A stretch of DNA of 64,000 nucleotides from Prevotella sp. 10(H) (GTDB lineage: Bacteria; Bacteroidota; Bacteroidia; Bacteroidales; Dysgonomonadaceae). Under the pieces are notes generated by a model. It saw only the letters and a list, made by a program, of their open reading frames with translations. It did not search any database and was not told the origin of the DNA. A program made the translations under genes and the position numbers. The DNA lies in assembly GCF_000711235.1 (NCBI RefSeq), contig NZ_JOMI01000003.1:434001-498000 (forward strand), read 5' to 3'. Numbering within the stretch: the stretch's first letter is position 1; the number at the start of each line of letters is the position of its first letter. Positions 9,607-18,194 of the stretch are shown piece after piece.

Positions 9607-10254
9607 ATGAAAAAATATCTGCTTTTTCATATCCTGTTTCTAAGCTCTGTAATTTCATGGGCTCAGAATCCTTCCGATAATAATCTGGAAGAAAAATTAT
9701 CAGAGATGTATGCTAATGATCAGGCTGTACGTCAGGATTTAATGGAATTGAATGTACAGTGGGCAGGAAAACCGGAATTTAACGCCAAGATGGACAGTAT
9801 AACGACTGTTATGCTTCGCATAGATAGAGAAAATCAGCTGTTCGTTGCAAATCTGCTTGATTCTGTAGGCTGGCCGTCCGGTTTATCTTTTGAGGCGAAT
9901 ATGGCTATATTTATGGTTATACAGCATAGTGCACCTGAGTATATGAGTAAATATGCAGATATGGTGGAACAGCAATACACCAAAGGTGTAATAATACCCA
10001 GCCTTTATGCAATATTTAAAGACAGGATGCTGATGCGCGCCGATAAGCCTCAATTGTATGGTTCACAGATATTCAATGGCTATGTATGGCCTATCGAAGA
10101 CGTCGAAAATGTAGACGAGAGACGAAAGCAGATGACTTTACCATCTATGGAGCAGTATCTGGATATGATGAAAAACGGAGGGAACTCTGTTGTGTGGGAA
10201 AAGGATATCACAATAGAAGAGATAAAAGAGCTGATAAAACAAAAACGAAACTAA
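9607..10254 (+). CDS. Exported DUF6624 protein
   Basis: A 215-residue protein with a signal peptide (MKKYLLFHILFLSSVISWAQ). The mature part carries the DUF6624 pattern: a GWPSGLSFEANMAIFMVIQHS segment, then KGVIIPSLYAIFKDRMLM and KPQLYGSQ. Function of the family is unknown. I chose ATG 9607 because the longer frame from 9523 starts inside ribE and would bury the signal peptide. It sits between ribE and the nitroreductase with gaps of 22 and 19 bases, so the three are probably cotranscribed. Confidence 0.75.
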   Translation: MKKYLLFHILFLSSVISWAQNPSDNNLEEKLSEMYANDQAVRQDLMELNVQWAGKPEFNAKMDSITTVMLRIDRENQLFVANLLDSVGWPSGLSFEANMAIFMVIQHSAPEYMSKYADMVEQQYTKGVIIPSLYAIFKDRMLMRADKPQLYGSQIFNGYVWPIEDVENVDERRKQMTLPSMEQYLDMMKNGGNSVVWEKDITIEEIKELIKQKRN

Positions 10255-10273
10255 ATTACCTATACAACTTGAT

Positions 10274-10819
10274 ATGGATTTCTACGAACTGGTCAAGAAG
10301 CGCCAGAGTACACGCGCTTTTGATACTTCACGCACAGTCGACCGCGAAATAATCGGCCGTATTCTTGAAGCTGCACGCCTTTCACCCTCTGCTTGTAATG
10401 CTCAGCCGTGGCATTTCATTGTAGTGGACGAACCCGAATTGAAAAATAAGGTGGCAGATGCGGCATCGGCACGTCTGCTGGGTATGAATCACTTTACAAA
10501 GCAGGCTCCTGTACATATTATTGTAGTAGAAGAAAAAGTAAATATCACTTCGGGTATCGGCGGAGTGGTAAAGGATAAGCATTTTGCTTTCCTCGATATC
10601 GGTATCGCTGCAGCGCATATTTGTCTGGCAGCAGAGGCTGAGGGGCTGGGAAGTTGCATACTGGGCTGGTTTGCCGAATCAAAGATGAAGAAGCTACTGA
10701 ATATTCCGGACAACAGGCGCGTGGTACTCGATATTCTTATCGGTTATCCGGCACAACCTTTGCGTGAGAAGAAGCGTAAAAAGACAGAAGAGATTATCTC
10801 ATATAACACTTACAAATAA
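10274..10819 (+). CDS. Nitroreductase-family FMN oxidoreductase
   Basis: A 181-residue NAD(P)H:FMN oxidoreductase of the nitroreductase family, cytosolic homodimer. Visible FMN-binding features are the N-terminal KKRQSTRAF, the SPSACNAQPWHFIVV segment near residue 37, and GLGSCILGWF near residue 124. The physiological substrate is unknown; quinones, nitroaromatics or flavin itself are typical. It starts 19 bases after the DUF6624 gene and is followed 12 bases later by a DUF2238 membrane protein, consistent with one transcript. Confidence 0.88.
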   Translation: MDFYELVKKRQSTRAFDTSRTVDREIIGRILEAARLSPSACNAQPWHFIVVDEPELKNKVADAASARLLGMNHFTKQAPVHIIVVEEKVNITSGIGGVVKDKHFAFLDIGIAAAHICLAAEAEGLGSCILGWFAESKMKKLLNIPDNRRVVLDILIGYPAQPLREKKRKKTEEIISYNTYK

Positions 10820-10831
10820 CAAACTACATAC

Positions 10832-11437
10832 ATGGAAAAGAAACACTGGATTTTCCTTATCATATTCTTTATTGTAGGCATATGGTCGGGAATCAATCCT
10901 TACGAAACGGGCTTATGGTTTCTAGAAGCGGGAATGTGCCTTGTCGGCGTCGCCATACTGGCATTGACCTTCAAAAAGTTTAAGTTTACGGATATGACGT
11001 ATTTCTTTATACTTATCCATTTGATTATCCTGTTTATAGGCGCGCATTATTCTTATGCAAAAGTGCCTGCGTTCGACTGGATAAAGGAAGCGTTCGACCA
11101 AAGCCGGAATAATTACGATAAGGTCGGTCATTTTGCACAGGGATTCATTCCTGCCATGATAGCCCGTGAATTGCTTATCCGTCTGGATGTGATAAAGAGA
11201 AAAGGCTGGATTCCGTTCCTTGTGGTATGTATTTGTCTTGCCATCAGTGCCTTCTACGAACTGATAGAATGGTGGGTAGCTGTCCTGTCGGGTGACGGGG
11301 CGGATGACTTCCTCGGTACGCAGGGGTATGTATGGGATACTCAATCGGATATGCTTATGGCGATGATAGGGGCAATCTGTATGCTTATATTCTTCTCTAA
11401 GTTGCAGGATAAGCAAATAAATAAAATAATGAAATAA
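10832..11437 (+). CDS. DUF2238 (YjdF-like) inner membrane protein
   Basis: A 201-residue polytopic membrane protein with about six hydrophobic segments. The family pattern is clear in the middle and C-terminal half: YDKVGHFAQGFIPAMIARE near residue 97, then ISAFYELIEWW and GTQGYVWDTQSDM, with conserved His, Glu and Asp that could bind a metal or proton. Function is not known. It is the last gene of the ribE-led run; a palindromic repeat starts right at its stop codon. Confidence 0.82.
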   Translation: MEKKHWIFLIIFFIVGIWSGINPYETGLWFLEAGMCLVGVAILALTFKKFKFTDMTYFFILIHLIILFIGAHYSYAKVPAFDWIKEAFDQSRNNYDKVGHFAQGFIPAMIARELLIRLDVIKRKGWIPFLVVCICLAISAFYELIEWWVAVLSGDGADDFLGTQGYVWDTQSDMLMAMIGAICMLIFFSKLQDKQINKIMK

Positions 11438-11503
11438 TATGCCAATGTGCCAATTCGTAAATAGAAAATTGGCATATCGGCACATTAAATAATTGGCAAA
11501 TTA
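11437..11503. repeat. Imperfect palindromic repeat built of TGCCAAT words
   Basis: The 67 bases between the DUF2238 and EamA genes consist of TATGCCAAT-GTGCCAATT and its reverse partner AATTGGCAT-ATCGGCACATT, plus another AATTGGCAAATT. The arms pair with A/G exchanges tolerated as wobble. The same words in the same arrangement recur upstream of aspS (57534-57606). Confidence 0.6.
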
Positions 11504-11506
11504 ATA

Positions 11507-12436
11507 ATGGCTCTCTCCCAAAAGCAACAAGGACATCTCATCATGCTATTTGTGATGAGTATATTCGGTCTGAATATTCCTATAAATAAATATTTATACT
11601 CAAGTGAGTTGTTGTCGCCAATGGCAATGACGCTTTTGCGTATGGGATTTGCCGCCATTGCTTTCTGGATAGTTTCTTTATTCACGAAGAAAGAAAAGGT
11701 AGAGAAAAAAGATTTATGGATACTTATTGCCGGCGGATTGAGCGGCATGCTGATAAACCAGACTCTGTTTGCCATAGGTCTCGGACAAACTTCATCTGTA
11801 GATGCATCGATAATAACAACAAGCGGGCCATTGTTTGCCATGATTCTGGCAGCCATTATTTTGAAAGAACCGATAACGGCAAAGAAATTCGGCGGTGTAA
11901 TCGTAGGCGGAGGGGGAGCGATATTTCTGGTTTATTCGAGTCATCAGGTATCTACAGGGCAAGGTTCGGCATTAGTCGGTGACCTCTCAGTACTATCGGC
12001 ACAGATGTTTTACGCTTTTTACCTTGTAATTACACGTCCCTTATCTACGAAGTATTCCCCGATAACCATGATGAAATGGATGTTCCTTTTTGCTACATTA
12101 ATTGATTTGCCGATAGGATTTAAATATGTGGCTGAGGCTCCGATGTTTTCTCAGACAGACATTACACCATACCTTTTACTATCCTTTACACTGATAGGCG
12201 CTACCTTTATTACATATATGCTGATTCCTTTGGCACAGAGGAGAATCAGGCCTACAACCATATCTATGTACAACAATATGCAGCCGTTGATAGCTTCCGG
12301 CGTTGCTATATTTATGGGTATGGACAAGTTTACAATCGAAAAGCTGATTGCTGCCGTTCTGATATTCGGAGGCGTATACCTTGTAACGGTCAGTAAGTCC
12401 AGAGCTGACGTTGAAGAAGAAGCGAAGACAGCATAA
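11507..12436 (+). CDS. EamA-family (DMT superfamily) permease
   Basis: A 309-residue inner membrane protein with ten predicted helices in two EamA repeats (about 10-140 and 155-295). Typical motifs are LMLFVMSIFGLNIPINKYL in helix 1 and the helix pair FAIGLGQTSSVDASIITTSGPLFAMILAAIILKE, the conserved end of the first repeat. Members export amino acids, nucleosides or other metabolites; the substrate cannot be read. It begins 3 bases after the palindromic repeat and has no clear promoter of its own. Confidence 0.85.
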   Translation: MALSQKQQGHLIMLFVMSIFGLNIPINKYLYSSELLSPMAMTLLRMGFAAIAFWIVSLFTKKEKVEKKDLWILIAGGLSGMLINQTLFAIGLGQTSSVDASIITTSGPLFAMILAAIILKEPITAKKFGGVIVGGGGAIFLVYSSHQVSTGQGSALVGDLSVLSAQMFYAFYLVITRPLSTKYSPITMMKWMFLFATLIDLPIGFKYVAEAPMFSQTDITPYLLLSFTLIGATFITYMLIPLAQRRIRPTTISMYNNMQPLIASGVAIFMGMDKFTIEKLIAAVLIFGGVYLVTVSKSRADVEEEAKTA

Positions 12437-12506
12437 TCATAGGCTAACAGTCTGCTTTTCTTAAAAATAAACCGTAATTTTACGCATATTTTATTAAATA
12501 TACACG

Positions 12507-13700
12507 ATGGATAAAGTGAGTAACCGCATTAAATATTGCTGTTTTGGTATCGTATTACTGGGACTTGTGTTCAGGCTCTTTTTATTTGATAACCACTCTC
12601 CGGATTACGGTGGCTTTCTCAGTCATTGGATTAACCATATAAAAATGTACGGTTTTCCCGGCTTTAAGGATGACTTTTATAATTATACGCCTACTTATAT
12701 TTATCTGTTGGCGATTGTGGCAAAATCAGACATATACCCCCTTTATGGGATAAAGATTATCTCGGTTATATTCGACTTTATAGCCGCTTATTTTATGGCT
12801 CAGATAGTTTTTCTGGTTACAAAAAAACAATCATTTAAGTGGATATCTTTTGCCTTGGTATCGATACTTCCGTCCGTTATACTGAATGGCTCTTTTATGG
12901 CACAATGTGATTCCGTCTATGTTTCCGTTATATTAGCCAGTATTTATTTCCTGTTGAAACGTAATAATCTGGTATCGGTTATTCTTCTCGGGCTAGCATT
13001 TGCATTGAAAGCACAGACAAGCATTGTACTGCCGTTTTTCTTTGTCTATATGCTCAGGGGAGGGATCAGATGGTATTATTTCCTGATGATTCCCGTGATA
13101 TATATTATTACTATTATACCGGCCTGGATTGCCGGCCGGCCATTTCTCGACTTATTACTGATCTATAAGATGCAATCGGAATATTACGAAAGTGTAGTAG
13201 CCTTTTTTCCGAATATCTATGTATGGATTCAACGGCTTATAAATTATGATAAGAATATCGGTATGATATTCACTGTAATATTAACGTTGACGGCAGGACT
13301 TCTTTTATGCAGAAAAAAATATATATTCTCTTTGCAATCATGGATACAACTTCTCTTTATAAGTGCTATCGTATGTCCATTCTTTCTTCCGGGGATGCGC
13401 GAACGTTATATGTTTTTGGGTGATATATTAGCTATTGGATACATGTTTATGTATCCGAAGAAAATATACCTGCCTCTAGGCATTATTTTCATATCTTTTT
13501 ATTCATATATCAGGTGTTTCCATTATTTTACGGCATATGCAGATTATCCACAGGATACATTCGTCTTCTTCGAATTTATACCATGGAGATTGATGGCATT
13601 GGCTTATTTTGGCATTATAGTACTGACTATAATTAATTTTGTGAAAACATTAAAAGATAATAGGCCGGAAGATGAATTCCGGATAAAAGATAAAGCTTAG
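12507..13700 (+). CDS. GT-C type integral membrane glycosyltransferase
   Basis: A 397-residue protein with about ten membrane helices. It has the pattern of lipid-phosphate-sugar dependent mannosyltransferase-like GT-C enzymes: an acidic first periplasmic loop (NHSPDYGGFLSHW, near residue 30), a YNYTPTYIYLL segment, MAQCDSVYVSVILASIYFLLKR near residue 130, ALKAQTSIVLPFFF, and a C-terminal GMRERYMFLGD that corresponds to the MHERYF motif. Such enzymes add sugars to lipids, glycans or proteins on the outer face of the inner membrane. No polysaccharide genes are next to it, so the acceptor is unknown. Confidence 0.75.
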   Translation: MDKVSNRIKYCCFGIVLLGLVFRLFLFDNHSPDYGGFLSHWINHIKMYGFPGFKDDFYNYTPTYIYLLAIVAKSDIYPLYGIKIISVIFDFIAAYFMAQIVFLVTKKQSFKWISFALVSILPSVILNGSFMAQCDSVYVSVILASIYFLLKRNNLVSVILLGLAFALKAQTSIVLPFFFVYMLRGGIRWYYFLMIPVIYIITIIPAWIAGRPFLDLLLIYKMQSEYYESVVAFFPNIYVWIQRLINYDKNIGMIFTVILTLTAGLLLCRKKYIFSLQSWIQLLFISAIVCPFFLPGMRERYMFLGDILAIGYMFMYPKKIYLPLGIIFISFYSYIRCFHYFTAYADYPQDTFVFFEFIPWRLMALAYFGIIVLTIINFVKTLKDNRPEDEFRIKDKA

Positions 13701-13730
13701 AAGATTTATTACAATCTGCGAAATAAAGTG

Positions 13731-13738
13731 TACTTTTG
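13731..13738 (+). promoter_or_regulatory. Promoter -7 box for the barrel protein/mnmA pair
   Basis: TACTTTTG, full TAnnTTTG match, 27 bases before ATG 13766. Confidence 0.62.
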
Positions 13739-13765
13739 TACCCTGATTAGAAGCTTTTACCGATA

Positions 13766-14275
13766 ATGAAAAAAATAAAGATAATATTCTTATTATTGCT
13801 GTTTCCTTTTGCCTGTTCTGCCCAGTTTCTGGGAATAGGAGCGCAATATGCCACTCCGCAGGAGGGAGGCAATGCTATACAGTTTGCAGCGAATGCATCT
13901 TTTCCTGTATGGCATAAGAAAAATCCGTTCAATTCATACATTGCCAGCGGAATAGATTATACCGGAGGAAGTACGCCCGTATCGGGTCTCAACCTGAAAC
14001 CGATACAGTTGACTTCATTTTTGAGTGAGTCGTTATTCAATAATAACAAAGCGACTATTCTTGTCGGCTGTGATGCAGGTTATCTGTTCAACTTCCGGCA
14101 TGGAAAGGACGGTATAGTTATCACTCCGAATGTTTACTTCGATTATAAATTCTTTTTTGTGAGGGCCGGATATGACTTTAATGTAACAGGCAACGAGCAG
14201 CAGTTTTTTGTCCGGACAGGCTTCTCTTTCGGTATGGGTTCTATAAAGTCGTTCGTGAAAACGAAAATCTGGTAG
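13766..14275 (+). CDS. Small exported protein, probably an outer membrane beta-barrel
   Basis: A 169-residue protein with a signal peptide ([20 protein letters not shown]). The mature part alternates polar and hydrophobic residues in strand-length stretches ([72 protein letters not shown]), which suggests an eight-strand-sized barrel. I do not recognise a named family. It has its own promoter and ends 10 bases before mnmA, so the two are likely cotranscribed, though a functional link is not obvious. Confidence 0.6.
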   Translation: MKKIKIIFLLLLFPFACSAQFLGIGAQYATPQEGGNAIQFAANASFPVWHKKNPFNSYIASGIDYTGGSTPVSGLNLKPIQLTSFLSESLFNNNKATILVGCDAGYLFNFRHGKDGIVITPNVYFDYKFFFVRAGYDFNVTGNEQQFFVRTGFSFGMGSIKSFVKTKIW

Positions 14276-14285
14276 GAAAATAATA

Positions 14286-15371
14286 ATGAAAATAGCAGCA
14301 TTGGTATCCGGTGGGGTAGACAGTTCGGTAGTTGTACATCAACTAAAGGAACAAGGCTATGACCCTACGATATTTTATATACGGATAGGCATGGAAGACG
14401 AGCAGGGCTACATCGATTGTCCTGCCGAAGAAGATATTGAAATTACAACCTATATAGCAAAGAAATACAGTTGTAAGATGGAAGTCGTATCCCTGCACGA
14501 AGAATACTGGGAAAATGTAGTGAGTTATACAATAGACGCCGTTAAGCGCGGACTGACTCCGAATCCCGATATGATGTGCAACAAGATGATTAAATTCGGA
14601 TGTTTTGAACAGAAATGGGGGCACGAATTCGATAAGATTGCCACAGGCCACTATGCCACCACAACCGAGTTGAACGGTAAGACATGGCTGTCTACAGCAA
14701 AAGACCATGTAAAAGACCAGACCTACTTCCTCGGGCAGATTGATTACCTGCAGGCATCCAAACTGATGTTCCCTATCGGCGATTTATTGAAGAGTGAAGT
14801 GCGTGCTATAGCTGCGCAACAGGGGTTACCTTCTGCACAGCGAAAAGACAGCCAGGGAATATGCTTTCTCGGAAAAATCAATTACAACGATTTTATCCGC
14901 CGTTATCTCGGTGAACGGAAAGGTAAAATTGTGGAACTCGAAACCGGTAATGTACTGGGAAAGCACGACGGCTACTGGTTCCATACTATCGGACAGCGCA
15001 AAGGGCTGGGGCTCAGCGGTGGGCCGTGGTTTGTGATAAAGAAGGATACAAAACGGAATATAGTCTATGTATCCAATGGTTATGATCCTGAAACACAGTA
15101 CGGGAAAGTAGTTAATCTGGCCGGATTCTCTTTTATCACGGAAGATATATGGGGCGATTTTGAAGGGCGTAAGGATATTACTTTCAAGATACGCCATACA
15201 CCCGAATTTACGCACGGCTATATCGAAAAGATAGGCGACCTGTACCGTATTCATTCCGATGAAAAGATACAAGGCATCGCTGCCGGACAATTCGGTGTGG
15301 TATACGATGCCGATTCGAAACTGTGTATCGGTAGCGGCATGATAGCTAATGACGAAATTGTCGACAAATGA
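14286..15371 (+). CDS. mnmA: tRNA-specific 2-thiouridylase MnmA
   Basis: Adds sulfur to uridine 34 of Lys, Glu and Gln tRNAs using ATP and a sulfur relay. At 361 residues it has the normal length. The PP-loop motif SGGVDSS is at residues 8-14, the nucleophilic Cys lies in [14 protein letters not shown] near residue 98, and the second catalytic Cys in SQGICFLG near residue 197; the C-terminal barrel ends in a GSGMI segment. The start follows the barrel gene by 10 bases. Its TGA overlaps the ATG of an acyltransferase gene relic (ATGA), evidence that a further gene was once translationally coupled to it. Confidence 0.95.
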   Translation: MKIAALVSGGVDSSVVVHQLKEQGYDPTIFYIRIGMEDEQGYIDCPAEEDIEITTYIAKKYSCKMEVVSLHEEYWENVVSYTIDAVKRGLTPNPDMMCNKMIKFGCFEQKWGHEFDKIATGHYATTTELNGKTWLSTAKDHVKDQTYFLGQIDYLQASKLMFPIGDLLKSEVRAIAAQQGLPSAQRKDSQGICFLGKINYNDFIRRYLGERKGKIVELETGNVLGKHDGYWFHTIGQRKGLGLSGGPWFVIKKDTKRNIVYVSNGYDPETQYGKVVNLAGFSFITEDIWGDFEGRKDITFKIRHTPEFTHGYIEKIGDLYRIHSDEKIQGIAAGQFGVVYDADSKLCIGSGMIANDEIVDK

Positions 15372-15433
15372 AGAAACTAGCTAAGCTTGAGGCTGTCAGG
15401 GGATTTGTCGCAGTGTATGTGATTTATATGTAA
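15368..15433 (+). pseudogene. Relic of an acyltransferase-3 family gene (N-terminus only)
   Basis: An ATG overlapping the mnmA stop opens a 21-codon frame reading [21 protein letters not shown] and then TAA. The KLEAVRGF-x-AVYV pattern is the hallmark first helix of the acyltransferase-3/OatA family, where it is normally followed by a His and about 330 more residues. Nothing of the rest is visible; only about 50 bases remain before the next gene, including a short MSKLFKK-stop frame at 15451 that could be the old C-terminus. I read this as a gene removed by an internal deletion. Identification rests on one motif. Confidence 0.6.
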
Positions 15434-15483
15434 AGGATAATAATTATCTTATGTCTAAACTTTTCAAAAAATAACTCATTGAC

Positions 15484-16119
15484 ATGTTTCTCTTTGACGA
15501 CCTCGCCGATATCCAGTTTGTCGATATAATCGAGTTTCTCGGAACAATTGCTTTTGCTATCAGTGGTATCCGTTTGGCTTCAGCAAAGCGCTTCGACTGG
15601 TTTGGAGCCATAGTGATCGGTTTTGTGACGGCAACAGGAGGCGGGACACTTCGCGATCTGCTGCTCGATGTTCCTATATTCTGGATGCAGGCAAGCCGTT
15701 ATATATGGTGTACACTTTTTGCATTCCTTATTGTGCTTTGCTTCCGGAAGTATCTGGTACATCTGAATAATACGATATTCTGGTTCGACTGTATCGGGTT
15801 GGGATTATTCGTGGTAGTAGGATATGAAAAAGCACTTGCATTGGATTATTCGGTATGGGTATGTGTGTCGATGGCCACTATAACAGGTATAGTAGGAGGT
15901 ATGATCCGCGATATCCTGATAAATGAAGTACCGATTATTTTTACGCAGGAACTGTATGCGGTAGCCTGTATACTGGGAGGAATCCTGTTCAGTATTCTGC
16001 ATTACCTGAATGTAGAATTGACGGTAATAGAAATAGCTACAGCCTTATTTGTTGTTTTAATTAGAATATTAGCGACAAAATATCGCCTTAAACTTCCGAT
16101 ACTCAAGGGTGAGGACTAG
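15484..16119 (+). CDS. TRIC-type cation channel family protein (UPF0126)
   Basis: A 211-residue inner membrane protein with about seven helices made of two repeats. Each repeat carries the family motif: GFVTATGGGTLRDLLLD near residue 49 and ATITGIVGGMIRDILINEVP near residue 136. Bacterial members form trimeric potassium-permeable channels related to animal TRIC channels; physiological role in bacteria is not settled. It is separated from the acyltransferase relic by 50 bases and may be read from the mnmA transcript. Confidence 0.88.
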   Translation: MFLFDDLADIQFVDIIEFLGTIAFAISGIRLASAKRFDWFGAIVIGFVTATGGGTLRDLLLDVPIFWMQASRYIWCTLFAFLIVLCFRKYLVHLNNTIFWFDCIGLGLFVVVGYEKALALDYSVWVCVSMATITGIVGGMIRDILINEVPIIFTQELYAVACILGGILFSILHYLNVELTVIEIATALFVVLIRILATKYRLKLPILKGED

Positions 16120-16163
16120 CTTATTTGCTACCGTAAAAGGCAATATTCTTAGCATAAATGAGT

Positions 16164-16171
16164 TATATTTG
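16164..16171 (+). promoter_or_regulatory. Promoter -7 box for porE-porD, inside the longest possible porE frame
   Basis: TATATTTG, full TAnnTTTG match. Transcription would start near 16178, downstream of the ATG at 16158, so that ATG cannot be the working start of the main transcript; it supports the TTG at 16209. Confidence 0.65.
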
Positions 16172-16208
16172 TGTATTAAATGCATTTGCTGAGCAATATA
16201 AGAAAATC

Positions 16209-18194
16209 TTGAAAAAATATATTTACTATACATTAGGTTCGATACTGTTTCTGTCTTATCTCTTTTCGTGCAAATCGGTTAAACTGGAAGATGCCGATAA
16301 AAAGTTTGCACAGGGAGAGTACTTTGTCGCAGCCGATATGTATCGTAAGATTTACAGGAAAACCTCTGCAAAAAAGCGTGAGTTAAGAGGAGAGGTAGCT
16401 CTTCGCATGGCGGAAAGCTACAGTCTGATAAACTATCCGGTACGTGCCAATGCTGCTTATGCCAATGCCATACGATATAAAGTAAACGACAGTACTGTAA
16501 CGCTACAATATGCACGTTCGTTACATAAAGCAGGCGATTACAAACAAGCTGCAAAGTATTACGAAGAATTTCTCAAATTATATCCCGATAACAGGTTTGC
16601 CCTGAACGGGCTCGAAGGAACGAGGCTGGCTCCCCAGTGGAAAGCTAAGCCGACGCTCTATAAAATCCAGCGGATGGATTTGTTCAATTCCAACAGGGGA
16701 GAATTCAGCCCGATGCTTTTACCTCCCGATTATGACCAGCTTTATTTTTCATCGAACCGAAAAGAGGCTACAGGAGATACTATCAGCGGCATTACCGGGG
16801 CGAAGCTTAACGATATCTTCATGTCGCGGAAGGATGAAAACGGGAAATGGATGAAAGTAGAGCATGTAGAATCGGCTCTTAATACCGAGTCGGATGAGGG
16901 TACACCTTCCTTTACTACTACGGGAACAACGATGTACTATACCCATACTCCGCTTCCCGATTCTGTGGGAATATTTTTTCCTGCTATCTATGTATCGCAA
17001 CGTACGGGCGGCTCGTGGAGTAACGGTACCAAGCTGGAAATAAACAGGCGCGATACAATGAGTGTATATGCGCATCCCACAATAAATTCGACAGGAGATG
17101 TCCTGTATTTTGTGTCCGACAGGGCAGGAGGGCATGGCGGTAAGGACATTTGGCGTGCGGTGCTGGTAGGTGACCTTGTAGAATCGGTAGAAAATCTCGG
17201 TACGGATATAAATACGGCAGGCGATGAAATGTTTCCCTATCTGAGAAATGACTCCACGCTGTATTTTGCTTCGGACGGCCATGTGGGAATGGGTGGGTTA
17301 GACCTGTACAAAGCTGTATATAATTCGCAAACTAAACGCTGGAATATAGAAAACCTGCAATGGCCGATAAACTCTCAGGCAGACGATTTCGGAATCACTT
17401 TCGACGGGGATAAGGAAAGTGGATTCTTCAGCTCCAACAGGGGCGATGGCAGAGGTTTCGACCATATTTATTCTTTCGAATATCCTGTTATTAAAACACA
17501 GGTCGAAGGTTATATAGTAGATACTGACGATGAATTTGTTACTAATTCGACTATCAGGGTTGTCGGACGCGATGGTACTAATAAGAAGTTTCCGGGTAAG
17601 ATCGACGGCACTTATACACTCGATGTGAATCAGGGGGTGGATTATGTGTTTCTTGCCAGTGGAGAGAATTATCTGAATACCCGCATGTCTTTGAAGACGG
17701 TTGAAATGGAGAAAGATTCCACCTATCTTGTCGACTTTATTCTGACACCGATAAATAAGCCTGTGGTATTGGAGAATATTTTCTACGATTTCGATAAGGC
17801 AACTTTACGACCCGAATCGAAAGAAGAGTTGGACGGGCTTATAGATCTCTTGACGCTCAATCCGAATGTAACTATCGAGTTATCGGCTCATACCGACCGT
17901 AAGGGATCAGAAGAATATAATATAGGACTTTCACAACGCCGTGCACAGTCTGTAGTCGATTATCTGATTGCTCACGGAATCGCTCCTGACCGCCTCACGG
18001 CAGTAGGTAAAGGTAAGAGTGAAGCCAAGACGGTGACAAAAGCCGTAGTGAAGAAATATGATTTCCTTAAAGAAGGCGAAGTATTGACACCGGAATTTAT
18101 CGAACAACTTCCGCCCGAACAGCAGGATATGGCCGATCAGGTAAACCGTCGTACAGAGTTTAAAGTATTGAGTATAACTTATAACCTTGAGTAA
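16209..18194 (+). CDS. porE: PorE-like type IX secretion lipoprotein (TPR-PD40-CRD-OmpA)
   Basis: Outer membrane lipoprotein thought to tie the type IX secretion machine to peptidoglycan. Domain order matches PorE of Porphyromonas gingivalis: lipobox ending FLSYLFSC, TPR repeats (about 25-150), a WD40/PD40 beta-propeller with repeated YFSSNR, YFVSDR, YFASDG and FFSSNR blade motifs (about 180-430), a carboxypeptidase-regulatory-like sandwich (about 435-530), and a C-terminal OmpA domain with NIFYDFDKATLRPES and the peptidoglycan-binding SAHTDRKGSEEYNIGLSQRRA. I chose TTG 16209 (KKYIYYTLGS...) because it gives a clean lipoprotein signal and lies 31 bases after the predicted transcription start; the ATG at 16158 lies upstream of the promoter box. 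Length 661, as expected. The next gene, porD, starts immediately after its stop. Confidence 0.82.
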   Translation: MKKYIYYTLGSILFLSYLFSCKSVKLEDADKKFAQGEYFVAADMYRKIYRKTSAKKRELRGEVALRMAESYSLINYPVRANAAYANAIRYKVNDSTVTLQYARSLHKAGDYKQAAKYYEEFLKLYPDNRFALNGLEGTRLAPQWKAKPTLYKIQRMDLFNSNRGEFSPMLLPPDYDQLYFSSNRKEATGDTISGITGAKLNDIFMSRKDENGKWMKVEHVESALNTESDEGTPSFTTTGTTMYYTHTPLPDSVGIFFPAIYVSQRTGGSWSNGTKLEINRRDTMSVYAHPTINSTGDVLYFVSDRAGGHGGKDIWRAVLVGDLVESVENLGTDINTAGDEMFPYLRNDSTLYFASDGHVGMGGLDLYKAVYNSQTKRWNIENLQWPINSQADDFGITFDGDKESGFFSSNRGDGRGFDHIYSFEYPVIKTQVEGYIVDTDDEFVTNSTIRVVGRDGTNKKFPGKIDGTYTLDVNQGVDYVFLASGENYLNTRMSLKTVEMEKDSTYLVDFILTPINKPVVLENIFYDFDKATLRPESKEELDGLIDLLTLNPNVTIELSAHTDRKGSEEYNIGLSQRRAQSVVDYLIAHGIAPDRLTAVGKGKSEAKTVTKAVVKKYDFLKEGEVLTPEFIEQLPPEQQDMADQVNRRTEFKVLSITYNLE

